Positions 10,325 through 20,602 of a stretch of 47,216 nt of DNA are shown here, piece by piece; positions within the stretch are counted from its first letter, which is position 1, and each line of letters begins with the position of its first letter. The translations under genes were made by a program, and so were the position numbers. The notes under the pieces are model-generated. The model worked only from the letters and a program-made list of their open reading frames with translations, did no database searches and had not been told where the DNA came from. Origin of the DNA: Gnetum montanum (Eukaryota > Streptophyta > Gnetopsida > Gnetales > Gnetaceae); assembly GCA_015680685.1 (NCBI GenBank), contig MNCI01036173.1:279769-326984 (forward strand). The letters are read 5' to 3'.

Positions 10325-11219
10325 GCAATTTGATAAAAGCTGTCCTTTGCCACTTGACTAGACATCATCGCACCGTGTTTAGTATTGTATGGGATTGAAA
10401 ATGTGAGATTGGTAGCTGGTAGGAGAGAAGGGATTGTGGGAGTTGGTGACTGCCCAAGGGATCGTGCTGGGAAAATGGGATGCTCAGGTGTGCGGCATGC
10501 CGGTCCTCGTCGATAGCCATTTTTTGGTAGACTCGGAACTTAGGCATGAGATGCTCGTCCTTTGGCGGAATAGTGCTCTTGGTTAGTGTTCAAGAGGGCT
10601 TGTTGTCAATGCCAAAGCCACGGGGTAATGTTTGGCATTCTTTGAAGGAACAACACCCTTCTTTGGGGAAACTGTAAGCGATGTGCCAAAGCCATGCAAC
10701 TGGATGTTTTTTGATTGCTTTTGACATGAGTACGTATTTTCAAGACCGAGCCCTTCCCGCCTGAGGCTTGTATGGGAAGTGCCAAGGGTCCCGTTTTTTT
10801 TTTTTTTGAAATTTGTCCTTGTATTCATGCGCGAGTATTGTGTTTTGTGTGTTGCGACTGCTGTAACGTTTTGCAGTGTGCAATAGTTTGGTAAACAGAT
10901 AGTGGGTTTTCGGGGAATGGGAATGTGCGGGTTAATGGTTCGATTTAGTCTTGCCAAGTGGATAAATGGACATTGCCTCATCTTGTTGCCTATGATGAAA
11001 CGCACTCTCGTACGAGAACTTCCGAGCGTCAACCTGCAAACACAACTCCAAAGAGTCAAGAAAACCATGAGTGAAGTAATGAGTTTAGATTTAAACAGCT
11101 TCAGGTGAACAAAAATATTGTGGCGATTCTGAGCATTGAATGCGAATGTCGACGATGCTGATGAGGGATGCAATGATTCTGATGAATGTGGCTGTGGAGT
11201 GAAGAGTCTAAAGTGAACG
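10325..11219. other. I 3' noncoding region between PPT and hairpin array
   Basis: No convincing gene. It is collinear with O 7244-8225, including repeated GCCAAAGCCA words and a T-run at 10795-10807. Confidence 0.5.
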
Positions 11220-11465
11220 TGCCAGTTTATAGTCTTAGCGGACTATCATGGGTTATTTTTTTGTCGTAACCCGTTGGACATTGCCCGTTTAGCGTCGTGG
11301 CGGACGGTACGTTGCCAGTTTTGAGTCTTAGCGGACCATACAGAGACAAGCTAGTTTATAGTCTTAGCGGACTCTGATGAGTCTGACGGTGCCATTTTAC
11401 TATCATGCCAGAGGGGTGCTAGTTTATCGTCATTGCGGACACTGTGGGGTATCCGTTTATTGTCA
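11220..11465. repeat. hairpin-unit array, integrase side, element I
   Basis: Five or more units. Clear ones are TAGTC-TTAGCG-GACTA at about 11232-11248, AGTC-TTAGCG-GACC at about 11325-11340, TAGTC-TTAGCG-GACT at about 11357-11372 and GTC-ATTGCG-GAC at about 11428-11440. Each is preceded by TAGTTTA or a near match. A single N at 11471 marks an assembly join at the edge. Confidence 0.75.
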
Positions 11466-11471
11466 TATACN

Positions 11472-12311
11472 ATTCCTCCTCCACCGAGTCCAGGTCAATG
11501 ATGCGTAGATCATTGTTTTGCTCATCATCGAGGAGTCCGGAAAGCGTGATCCTTAGAGATGGTACCTGCAATTNNNNNNNNNNNNNNNNNNNNNNNNNNN
11601 NNNNNNNNNNNNNNNNNNNNNNNNNNNNNNNNNNNNNNNNNNNNNNNNNNTCCATAACGCATACACCAGTTGTTCGTGCCATCTTCGTTTGCTTTGGGCA
11701 AGCATCTTTTTGAGTACTGTGATGATTGTCTTATTTTTTGATTCTGCCTGCCCGTTGCTCTGAGGATAATAAGGGGATGAAAACAAATGTTTGATCCCTA
11801 GACTATCACAAAACGTTTTGGTCTCGGCACTACTAAATTATGGCCCGTTGTCAGTGATGATTGTCATGGGAATGCCAAAACGGGTCACAATGTTTTCGAG
11901 GATGAAGTGGCACACATGTTTAGAAGTAGTTTTTCGAAGGGATGCCACCTCTACCCATTTCATAAAGTATTTAGTTACTGTTATAATAAAGCTATGTCCG
12001 GCAGAAGATGTGGGTGTTATCGGGCCAATGAGGTCCAGTCCCCACTTTTGGAAGGGCGATGTGATTTGTGTTGTAAGAAACTCATTTGGTGGAATATGGA
12101 TGAGATTACCGTGTTTTTGACAAATACTACATGTTTTGACCTTGAACTGATAGTCGTATTCCATGTGTGGCCAATAGTAGCCTAAGCATCTTATTTTGGT
12201 TGCCATTGCCTTCGGTGCAATGTGTCCCCTGCATATTCCGTCGTGCACTTGTTCAACAATTGTTTGGGCTTCGGTACTATTGACGCATGTTAGTAGTATG
12301 CCCTCATAGGA
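11472..12311 (-). pseudogene. integrase of element I
   Basis: The zinc-binding region is at 12248-12110 (H in VHDGICRGH, then C-x2-C in KTCSICQKH). In the catalytic core, the first D is in WGLDLIGP, the second in IITDNGP and the E in GQAESKNK, giving the D,D,35E pattern. Stops interrupt the frame just after DNGP (11838) and where the pol frame joins (12312). The end is lost in the N-run 11574-11650. The C-terminal GPY module is not present, probably because of the assembly gap and the join at 11471. Confidence 0.8.
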
Positions 12312-14153
12312 TCAGCGACACAATGTATCCCCTATTAATGTGTACTGTTTAGAACGCTTGCGTACTGCATCCTTTTGCGCATTGGTTAAATGTTGTGGCG
12401 TTTCACCGCGTAGAAGGTATTCCTTTACATCGTCGTACCATTCGTTAGCGTGTGTTGTACTGATAGATGCAATTGGTAGCATGTCGAGAGTGTTGGTTAT
12501 GGGCTCGGCACAACTGGTTACAGAGCTTGGTAGTGCGTGAAACATGTCAGGGAAGATGTTTAATGCCAAGGTTGCCAATGCATCTGCAATGGTATTGTCA
12601 TTCCTAGGGATATGTTGGACATCAACATTTTCGAATTGTTTAAGTAGGTGCTTAGCTAAATCACAGTATGGTTGTAAGTGTTGCGCTTTACACGTATAGA
12701 CGTCTGTGACTTGGTTTACGACTAGTTGTGAGTCCCCTCTACCTACAAGCCGTGTAATGTCCGAAGCTAGCGCGGCCGCGAGACCTCTGAGGAGACCTTC
12801 ATACTCTGCTATGTTGTTAGTACAATGAAAGTTGAAGCGATAGGCGAAAGGTTTAATTTCTCCAGAGGGATATGTGATTACAGCGGTAGCACTTCCTCCT
12901 TGAGAGGTGGATGCTCCATCAAAGTTTAGAATCGCATCGTAGTCGTCCGGCACCGTGTCTATTGCATTTACATTTTCGTTTGGGAATTCGGGTTCTATTG
13001 TACCTGGATCATGCGTTGGCGACGTGGTCATTTGGTTTTCTATGGCTTGGCCCTTTACTGACGATTGTGCCATGTAGTGCAGGTCAAACTCAGCTATTAT
13101 TGCCTTCCAACGGGCTATCCTGCTTGATTCGTATATGTTTCCAGTTATAGCTCTGAGTACATTATCTTTGCAAATTATGTTAACTTGATTTTGGAAAAGA
13201 TAATGTCGCCATTTCTTTAAAGAGAAGACTAAAGTTAAACATGACTTTTCTACATCGTTATATCTCTTTTCGTGGGCAACCAATGCATGGCTCAGGTAGT
13301 ATACGGGGACCTCAGTTCCGTCATCTTGTTTCTGGCACAACATGGATGCGATTGATGATTCTGATGTGGCCAGGTAGATGTAAAACGGCCTATCGTTTTT
13401 GGGTGGGAATACAGTGGGTAATCGAGCGAGTGCCGTTTTAATATTGTCAAATGCTTCTTGGCACTGCGGGGTCCATTCAAAATGGACATTTTTGCGTAGT
13501 AGGTGGTTCATGGGTGTGAGTTTTCCCGTCAAATTTTCTATGAATCTCCTAATGAATTGTAATCGACCTTGTAGCGCTCGAAGTTTGGTTAGATTGCCAG
13601 GTGGTTTTAGGTTTATAATGGCCTTAACCTTATCGGGGTCTACCCGTATCCCTACCTCTGAGGCTATGAATCCAAGCATTTTACCCATTTTGACGCCGAA
13701 GACACATTTCTTTGGATTAAGCCTTAGTTCGTATTTTAGACAACGTTTTAATACTAAATCAAGATCCTGTACGTGTTGTTCTGACAATTTTGATTTAACC
13801 ACTATGTCATCTACATAATCATTGAGTGAATGTAAGATGTAATCGCTGAAAATATATGTCATCGCCCTTTGATATGTGGCCCCAGCGTTCTTGAGACCAA
13901 AAGGCATCATTGTGTAACAAAAGGTTCCCCAAGGTGTCATGAAAGTAGTTCGGAGCTGGTGTTCTGGATTAATACGTATCTGGTTATATCCCGAGAACCC
14001 ATCCATAAGGGATAACAGGGCGTGCCCAGCGGTAGAGTCAACTAGTTGATCAATGCTAGGTAAGGGGAAGTCATCTTTTATGGTTGCTACGTTAAGGTCC
14101 CGGAAGTCAATGCACAGGCGGATACTTCCATTCTTCTTTGGGACAATAACCAT
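12312..14153 (-). CDS. RT - RNase H - archaeal-type RNase H polyprotein of element I
   Basis: A 613-codon open frame. The RT starts at the VSNMVIVPKKNGSIR motif and keeps the catalytic residues: D in SLMDGFSGYNQ and D-D in DYVDDIVVKS. The connection/RNase H domain follows (FYIYLATSESSIASMLCQ, VEKSCLTLVFSLKKWRHYL). The second RNase H has D in LNFDGAST, E in NIAEYEGLLRGL, D in RGDSQLV and D in IADALATLAL. Two RNase H domains in this order mark the Tat lineage. The N-terminal RT region is missing at the single N (14172). A stop separates it from integrase. It is the best preserved pol in the window and would make cDNA from element RNA. Confidence 0.9.
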   Translation of the reverse strand: MVIVPKKNGSIRLCIDFRDLNVATIKDDFPLPSIDQLVDSTAGHALLSLMDGFSGYNQIRINPEHQLRTTFMTPWGTFCYTMMPFGLKNAGATYQRAMTYIFSDYILHSLNDYVDDIVVKSKLSEQHVQDLDLVLKRCLKYELRLNPKKCVFGVKMGKMLGFIASEVGIRVDPDKVKAIINLKPPGNLTKLRALQGRLQFIRRFIENLTGKLTPMNHLLRKNVHFEWTPQCQEAFDNIKTALARLPTVFPPKNDRPFYIYLATSESSIASMLCQKQDDGTEVPVYYLSHALVAHEKRYNDVEKSCLTLVFSLKKWRHYLFQNQVNIICKDNVLRAITGNIYESSRIARWKAIIAEFDLHYMAQSSVKGQAIENQMTTSPTHDPGTIEPEFPNENVNAIDTVPDDYDAILNFDGASTSQGGSATAVITYPSGEIKPFAYRFNFHCTNNIAEYEGLLRGLAAALASDITRLVGRGDSQLVVNQVTDVYTCKAQHLQPYCDLAKHLLKQFENVDVQHIPRNDNTIADALATLALNIFPDMFHALPSSVTSCAEPITNTLDMLPIASISTTHANEWYDDVKEYLLRGETPQHLTNAQKDAVRKRSKQYTLIGDTLCR

Positions 14154-14172
14154 GTTTGATACCCATTCGGCN

Positions 14173-14457
14173 TAGTAACGTACTTAATTTTAGGACTTTA
14201 GTTTCCCCATTGGGCATGGTGATGGGTGTTTCGGTTAGAGGATCTTCAGTAATGTTTTCGGCTTCAATGTTGAGGGAATTTGTCATTCCCTCATATTTGT
14301 CGACTGTTTGCTGTGTTGAAGCTATTGTTGCATCGTTTGCTGATGAGCTCACATAGACGAGATTCACATCGATATTCCTTTCAACCACGCCGTACGGTCC
14401 ATCAATGACCAATGACTTGGTTAAGCGCTTGTAATCCATTAGGCAAATTCCTGTCAA
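14173..14457 (-). pseudogene. pol N-terminal segment of element I before RT
   Basis: About 95 codons containing DGPYGVVERNIDVN and ETPITMPNGETKVLKLS. Element O has a matching piece at 24546-24641. Its role is unknown; it precedes the RT in the pol frame. The N at 14172 joins it directly to the RT motif, so the stretch normally between them is missing from the assembly or deleted. Confidence 0.6.
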
Positions 14458-14550
14458 TAAATGGAAAGCCTGATAAGATAGCGGAGGTCATTTTATGTCT
14501 TTTGGCAATCTTTAGTGTGCATGTATGAAAATGGATTGACGTGACAGTGG

Positions 14551-14957
14551 AATGGTAGTTTAATGCCTTACCGGGCAACGAACGGCAATTTAATGCCTTA
14601 CCGGACAACGAACGGCAGTTTAATGCCTTACCGGGCAACGAACGGCAGTTTAATGCCTTNTCGGGAAACGATCGACAGTTTAATGCCTTACCGGGCAACG
14701 ATTGGCAGTTTAATGCCTTACCGGGCAACGATCGGTAGTTTAATGCCTTACCGGGAAACGATCGACAGTTTAATGCCTTACCGGGCAACGATCGGCAGTT
14801 TAATGCCTTACCGGGCAACGAACGGCAGTTTAATGCCTTACCGGGCAACGATCGGCAGTTTAATGCCTTATCGGGAAACGATCGACAGTTTAATGCCTTA
14901 CCGGGCAACGATTGGCAGTTTAATGCCTTACCGGGCAACGAACGGCAGTTTAATGCC
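14551..14957. repeat. 30-bp hairpin tandem array between RT and antisense gene, element I
   Basis: About 13 copies of a 30-bp unit built on CAGTTTAATGCC-TTACC-GGGCAACG. Each can fold TGCC with GGCA around the loop. The unit length is fixed at 30, so both strands stay open as decapeptide repeats. I regard this as a by-product, not a gene. Element O has the same type at 24722-24862 with a GGCC stem. Confidence 0.9.
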
Positions 14958-15112
14958 AAAATTTATGTTTTATATGGTTTATGTGTGTAAATTTTATATA
15001 TTTTTTGAAAAATTCAAAGCGAGTTCGAAAAAGCACGAAAAAAGAGGCAAAAAGCAAGAAAAACGGAAAAGCGGCGACGGTGGCGGCGACGTCAGCGTCA
15101 GCGTCAACACCC

Positions 15113-15120
15113 TATAAAAG
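15113..15120 (+). promoter_or_regulatory. TATA box of the antisense gene, element I
   Basis: TATAAAAG in the context ACCCTATAAAAGGGGA, 235 bp before the ATG. Element O has TATATAAAG in the matching place (25088-25096). Just upstream is a GC-rich stretch with CGACGTCAGCGTCAGCGTCA. Confidence 0.7.
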
Positions 15121-15154
15121 GGGAGTAGGGGCATCATTTTGTCATTTGACTTTT

Positions 15155-15345
15155 GGAGCGTGAGCGTAAACTGCGAGCGTAACCCCAGCGTAGATGCCAA
15201 GCAAAACCCCAGCGTAGATGCCGAGTGAAACCCCAGCGTAGACGCCGAGCGAAAACCCCAGCGTAGACGCCGAGCGAAAACCCTAGCGTAGACGCCTAGA
15301 GAAAACCTCTGTTTACGCCGCACGCAGGCCACAGTGTAGACGCCG
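15155..15345 (+). repeat. GCGTA-rich 5' UTR of the antisense gene, element I
   Basis: A run of about 25-bp units around CCCCAGCGTAGACGCCGAGCG ends at the ATG at 15348. The matching O region (25130-25360) is rich in the same GCGTA word but less regular. Confidence 0.75.
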
Positions 15346-15347
15346 AG

Positions 15348-18300
15348 ATGGGCAGAGGCAAAGAACTAGAGGGCCGAGGACAGAAAGGACCTGAACTGAC
15401 GTTCGCGGAGGAGAGTGAGGCGATGTTGCAGTGCCTGCCCCGCCCGAGCGTCCCCGCATGGCTCGGATCTTCTGACAGGTAGGCCTTTGACCCTGTTTTC
15501 ATTGATTTCTAGCATAGAAAGTTAGCGTAGGGTTTCGGTGTCTAGTGTAGACGGTCTACGCTCGGCGTATACGCTGAGGGTTTCAACAGCGTATACGCCG
15601 GGCGTAAGTTGGACATTTCGTAGAGTAAGTGTGTTCAGCGTAAATTTTTATATTATGCACGGCGTAGATAGTTTTTGTAACTGTTTTTGTACGCCCAGTG
15701 TATACGCCGAGCGTAACTATTTTTGTACACCCAGCGTATACGCCGAGCGTAACTATTTTCGTACGCCCAACGTATACGCCGAGCGCAACTTTTTTCGTAC
15801 GCCCAGCGTATACGCCGAGCGCAACTGTTTTTGTACGCCCAGCGTATACGCCGAGCGCAACTGTTTTCGTACGCCTAGCGTATACGCCGAGCATAACTAT
15901 TTTTCGTACGCCCAGCGTATACGCCGAGCGTAACTGTTTTTTGTACGCCCAGCGTATACGCCAAACATGACTATTTTCGTACGCCCAGTGTATACGCCGA
16001 GCGTAACTATTTTTTGTACGCCCAGCGTATACGCCGAGCGTAATTGTTTTCGTACGCCCAGCGTATACGCTGAGCGTAACTATTTTTTGTACGCCGAGCA
16101 TAATTGTTTTCATACGCCCAGCGTATACGCCGAGCATAACAGTTAGAAAAATTTTCTGCGAATGTCTAATTTCCAAAATGAAGTTTTGGGTATTGATCTT
16201 TAGTGCTGTTTTAATGGCTTGCAGAGACATTGAGCCTCCCCTTCTAGTGGTTGAGTTAGTCGAGGTTTTGACATGGTTTGGACCTCTGGAGGGTGGTGAC
16301 CCAACCCGAATTTGACCGTTGAGCACAATGGGGTCTGGTTTCGGGACGGGGCTTGCTTATTTTTGGCTTTCTTGCTGGACCATTTGAATGTCGTGGTTTG
16401 GTCTCATCTAGGCGAAGATGTGGCATAGAGTATTATTGAGGCCATGTTACCCGGTGCAGCGGAAGGCGTCAGGATGTTTATGGAGGACATTGATGAAGGA
16501 CCGCTTGTCGCTGAGGGTGTTCCCCCCGGTGGTTCGAGATCGGCCTGTCCGTTGACACGCGTGTGGGACCAGCTGCCGCGGGGACCCAACTACATCAACA
16601 ACACATTGTTCTTAGCTAGCCGCGCGCATACTTTGTTTCAGAATCCCCCTGGCAAAGTATACCGGGTGGAAAGGTAATTTCGTCTTAGCTTTGGTTATTC
16701 CTCTCTTTCTCATATTTAAATACTTACTCTTGTTTCGACACATGTTTTCACCTTCCCACAGGCCAAAAGTAACGCCAGATGGGGCTTACGCAGGCGACGA
16801 TGGGATTGGATTGGCGCGTACAGCCGTGGAAGTGTTCATGGTGGGTCCCACCCTTCGCGGGACCATTTTGGCCCACACTAGGGACTCCATGAAGAACTTC
16901 CCCAAGAGATTTTCAAAGGCGTTTACACAGTGTACTGCGCGTGGCTAGTTGCATGCCAACTGGGCCCCTAATGGGCCAATTTTCCCCTCTGCTTTTGATC
17001 TGGGCGAAACCTCAAAGTCCAACACTAAAAGTAAGTTGCAAGTTTCCTAGATGTCGTGTTTGGTTTGATCAATTGTCAAGTGTCAAGCTAATATGAAGGT
17101 TTTTGGTTTGCCTTTACAGCTGGCACCACCTCCGGCGGGGATTCTGTTGTGACCGGGAGGACTGAAATAACTCTTTCGATGAAATTCGGTGAAACCAGTG
17201 CCGCCCAGAAGTGGTTGCGGAAAAAAGCTTCGCCATCTATTGTTGCCTGTTTGGAACATGTCAGCCTCATGGCACTCTTTGTGGCCCCCAGCCCAAATGT
17301 GTCTATAGCAGAGATGATCGGAATTGTGGATTCATTTGACAGATCCGTCTCCCGCTATAGCGCTCGTATTAAGGGCGTCAAAGTGAGTTTTGAATTATCA
17401 TCTCAATTCTTTGCGGATTTGTTTGGCGTGCCTACAAGTGGCGTAAAAGTCGTTACAGACAGGACGCATAAGGAAATTGACATGATCCGCGATTTAGAGG
17501 AGTGGTTAGGGGTGAGGAAGGGTGCCAAAGGATTCCCAATGCAGGGGAGAATGAAGGTTGAGGAAGTCAACGAGCTTTATCCCCTATTTAGAGTGTGTTT
17601 GTTTTCGAAGACTCTATCGCAAGTCAAGAGTCTCGGGGTTGAAGCAGTGCGAGTCATGCGCACTGTTCTAGAGGCTGGCGTGCACTACAACTGGGCCGAA
17701 TTTTTATTATCAGGAATGATCAAAGAGATAGAGCGGCTGTGTTCGAACATAGAGGCGCAGTCCCATTTTACCTTTGCTTTCTTCACCGGCTATATTCGTC
17801 ACTTGGCCGAATTTTTGGTTGTTCGAGGGGAAAACAAATTTGTTTTGCATGATAGGAACCAGTTATCTCGCCCCTGGGTGAACCACTTATTTGACACAGC
17901 GAAGTCCCAAGACGACCCCAAGGGGATTGATGAATCCCTTACGATCACCACGGGTGGATCGTCTGGCCCCTCGCTTCACACACGCTACAGTATAGGGTTG
18001 GAACCTGATGAGGTACCCTATACTGCAAAGAAGGCGGAGCGAGTGGTCAAGGAAACAATAGGCAAAGTGAAATCCAAGTTGGGGAAGCGTGATAGCACGG
18101 CTGAAAGCACCAGTGAGATTGAGCAGCCCAGAGTGAAGCGGATTTGATTTAAAATTCCTGGTAAACTTTTTATTTTTATTTCATTTGTCTTACAAATAGT
18201 TTTAACGATTACCGGTTGCATGCAACTAACTTCATTTGTTTTGAATTGAGCAATCAAGAGACATGATCTGTGGACTATACCAGAAGACGAGGAGTTAACC

Positions 18301-19796
18301 GACCCGGCAGGAGGAACCGAATTGCTGGGGGAGGGAACTGGAGGAACTGGAGGTACTGAACCCCTAGACGATCAAGCGGACACTGAAGAAATGTTCAACA
18401 GCTTTCTTAAAGGGGACCTTGAGCTCGGAGACCCTCTGACGCAGGAGGAGATCAGAGGGAATGGTGTGTCTCTTTACCTAGTTGTGTAGCCTAATAGATT
18501 CTTGGATTACCTTATTGTGAATCTTTTTTGTTTGACTCAGAGGAGAGTGAGACCATCCCAGAGAAGGAGTCAGGGATCCCCCTCGAAGTGCCTCCCAAGG
18601 TTAGCGGCTCGCACACTGATGGACCTTTTACTTGGATGGAAATGCCAAGTAAAAGGGATTTCGTAGCTGGGGTGGCCAAAGAGGTTGTCTAGCGGATCGA
18701 ACTGATCAATCCTGACATAGGTATGGATGCATCCAAATATTTTTACTATGTTAGAGTTTGATGCTTAATCCTGTTTGTTCTAACGTTTGTCTTTTCCCTA
18801 TGGACAGGTGCCCAACTAAGGTGGGATCTGTCCGAACCTATCAATATGGAGAGTTTGCCTACACTTTCCCCAGAGATTGAACAAGTGCCCAGACCTGTTT
18901 ATGAAGAGGTAGCAGAGGGCTTCATTCACAATGCGAAAGCGGTATGGACGTGTAGGCGATCCATTAAACAATTGTGGCTCTAAATTTAGGCGAAAGAGAA
19001 GGAGAATTCTGCATTGTCAATGGAACATGATGATCTGAAGGCCCGATATGAGTTTGCCGCAGCTAAATTAAATAATGATCACGCTTGGCGGACCTCCGAG
19101 GTCACGTATACAAGGTATTGGAACCTACTCAATGGCCATGCAAGGCTAATACGAAGACTAGGGGAGCGCAGGGCCCAAATTGATTTGCTGAACACCAAAT
19201 GTCAAGATTGGAAGGCTTTCGCCTCCAAAGTACGCAAATGGGGGCAAGATGAGAAGAACCACAAGCACCAGTACAAGAAGTCGCTAAAATAAGTGTCTAT
19301 TGAGAAGCGACAGTTAGAAATGTTTGTGGAGGGTCTTGGTCTGCGCTCTACCTTTGACACATTCGCCCAAAACACAATTGTAGAGATGGAATCTCCTAAA
19401 CGGTGGATAACGACAGCCTCTGGGGAGGTGTTGGTGGGCGAATTCCCTTTGAAACGTCCCACCTGGTCAAATGTTGACAAGGAAAAGGCTCTGGCCGATA
19501 TTGACTTGGGTCTCGATGGGACGGACTGGGCAAGTGTTCTTGAAGAGGAGATCTTGCGGCGACTTGAATTTGGCTTGGGGGGACCTCCTATGGTGAGCGT
19601 TTTTTCTTTTTGGATTTAATTGATTTGACTAATTTTTGGACTTTTGACATTCGCTCATTTTTTGTGTTGGTTATTTCCTCTTTGGTCTTTTCAGGATGAA
19701 GGTGGGGATGAGACTGGAGAGGCTGGTCCCAGTGGAGCAGGGGCCTCCGATGCTGGTGGGCCGAAGGAGGACGATCCTCATGCCCCAGACGCTTAG
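15348..19796 (+). pseudogene. antisense multi-exon gene of element I (unknown protein, about 1000 aa)
   Basis: Exons inferred from GT-AG sites and collinearity with O: 15348-15478, 16225-16673, 16762-17030, 17120-18160, about 18259-18463, 18541-18720, 18808-19592, 19695-19796 (stop TAG). Exon 1 starts MGRGKELEGRG. Exon 4 is open from 17149 to 18147 (332 codons). Its IKGVKVSFELSSQFFADLFG and GVPTSGVKVV stretches recall the 'putative plant transposon protein' domain (from memory, not searched). Exon 5 is acidic, exon 7 looks coiled-coil, and the end is Gly/Asp-rich. Exon 2 has a frameshift and TAG, exon 4 ends in a CGA-to-TGA stop, exon 7 has stops. It lies opposite to the element transcript, between PR and RT. 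Function unknown. Confidence 0.8.
15530..16140 (+). repeat. tandem array in intron 1 of the I antisense gene
   Basis: Roughly a dozen copies of a 37-39 bp unit: GTACGCCCAGCGTATACGCC, then GAGCGTAACTATTTTC. The core GCGTATACGC is a perfect 10-bp palindrome. It begins about 50 bp after the donor and ends about 80 bp before the acceptor at 16224. Confidence 0.9.
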
Positions 19797-20037
19797 CATT
19801 TTAGCATTTTTTTTCGTTCTTCTATTCAAACTTATACTGAAACTGTAACTTGAAAATTATGAAATGAACAAAGATGGTTGATTGTATGTAATAACATGTA
19901 TATATATATATATATATATATATTTTGTTGTTGTTGATTTTGGGTTTAACATGCCATAGAAATGTAAAATATTTTGGTTTGTTTTCTGTTTTAAGTGTAA
20001 TACAAAAAGCGATTATAAAAGTAGAACGAAAAGCAAG
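19797..20037 (+). other. 3' flank of the I antisense gene
   Basis: An AT-rich 3' region with a TA microsatellite at about 19897-19923, then a block (GAAATGTAAAATATTTTGG onward) that is also found after the O copy at 29760-29800. It probably holds the 3' UTR and polyadenylation region; no exact signal is assigned. Confidence 0.5.
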
Positions 20038-20300
20038 TATTAGTTTATAGTCATTTCGGGCCCCATGCGTAGTTTATGGCCATCTCAGGCCCCATGCGTA
20101 ATCAAGGGATGTTTTGGAGGACGCGGATAGATTTCTCGGCTAACCAATCATTGCTGATCGTGGCTAGTTTTATGTCATTGCGGACATGATAGTTTAGTGT
20201 CATTTCGGACCGAGAGTGGCATTTAATTGTGTTTTTTTTCTGTTTTATCGTAGTTTAGTGTCATTTCAGACTTTTTATAGTTTAACGTCTTTTCGGACTA
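20038..20300. repeat. hairpin-unit array between antisense gene and PR, element I
   Basis: Units such as TAGTTTATAGTC-ATTTC-GGGCC, TAGTTTATGGCC-ATCTC-AGGCC, TAGTTTAGTGTC-ATTTC-GGAC and TAGTTTAACGTC-TTTTC-GGAC. The loop is mostly ATTTC. O has the same at 29875-30110 and D at 46436-46615. Confidence 0.8.
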
Positions 20301-20312
20301 AGAGTGATAGAA

Positions 20313-20552
20313 TCACTTCAGTAGTTTTTTGATCTTTTTCGTTTTAATGTTAGACGATTTTTCAACCGGTATGATCCAGTATTCAGCGTCACCTACGCTG
20401 ATTACATTAAATGACAATTCCGCCCAAGGGACCTCTGATGGAATATCTTTTGTGTTAGTGCTTTCGGATACTTCAGTGTTCGTAGGGAGCTCCATATCGA
20501 CTTCTACTCGAGGAGGCACAGGCGTTTCTATTTGAGGAGGTTTTTGCTCCAT
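20313..20552 (-). pseudogene. remnant of protease C-terminal tail directly after the PBS, element I
   Basis: A 79-codon frame whose ATG lies 26 bp from the PBS. The stretch VPWAELSFNVISVGDAEY matches VPWAELPFNVISEGDIEY at the end of the O protease frame (30146-31219). Everything upstream, meaning gag and the protease domain with its active site, is absent. Either a deletion brought the tail next to the leader, or this is an established non-autonomous form. A short peptide could still be made; no function is known. Confidence 0.75.
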
Positions 20553-20578
20553 GTTGGAAGATTTACTGTTTAAGCAGA

Positions 20579-20597
20579 GGCCCTCCTTCTAGCGCCA
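20579..20597 (-). promoter_or_regulatory. PBS of element I
   Basis: Minus strand TGGCGCTAGAAGGAGGGCC, five bases from the LTR edge at 20603. It begins with the TGG expected to pair with tRNA CCA. The tRNA is not identified. Confidence 0.8.
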
Positions 20598-20602
20598 AAA
20601 AC

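Noticed and set aside
14551-14957. CRISPR array
   Set aside because: Units are directly tandem with no unique spacers, and the context is a plant retrotransposon.
14402-15117. Long open frames on both strands over the 30-bp array (decapeptide repeats)
   Set aside because: The 30-bp period is a multiple of three, so frames stay open by default. The hairpin pairing explains the conservation better, and the frame does not join the pol frame.
19897-19923. TA microsatellite as a regulatory site
   Set aside because: Present only in I, absent from the matching O region. An ordinary simple repeat.
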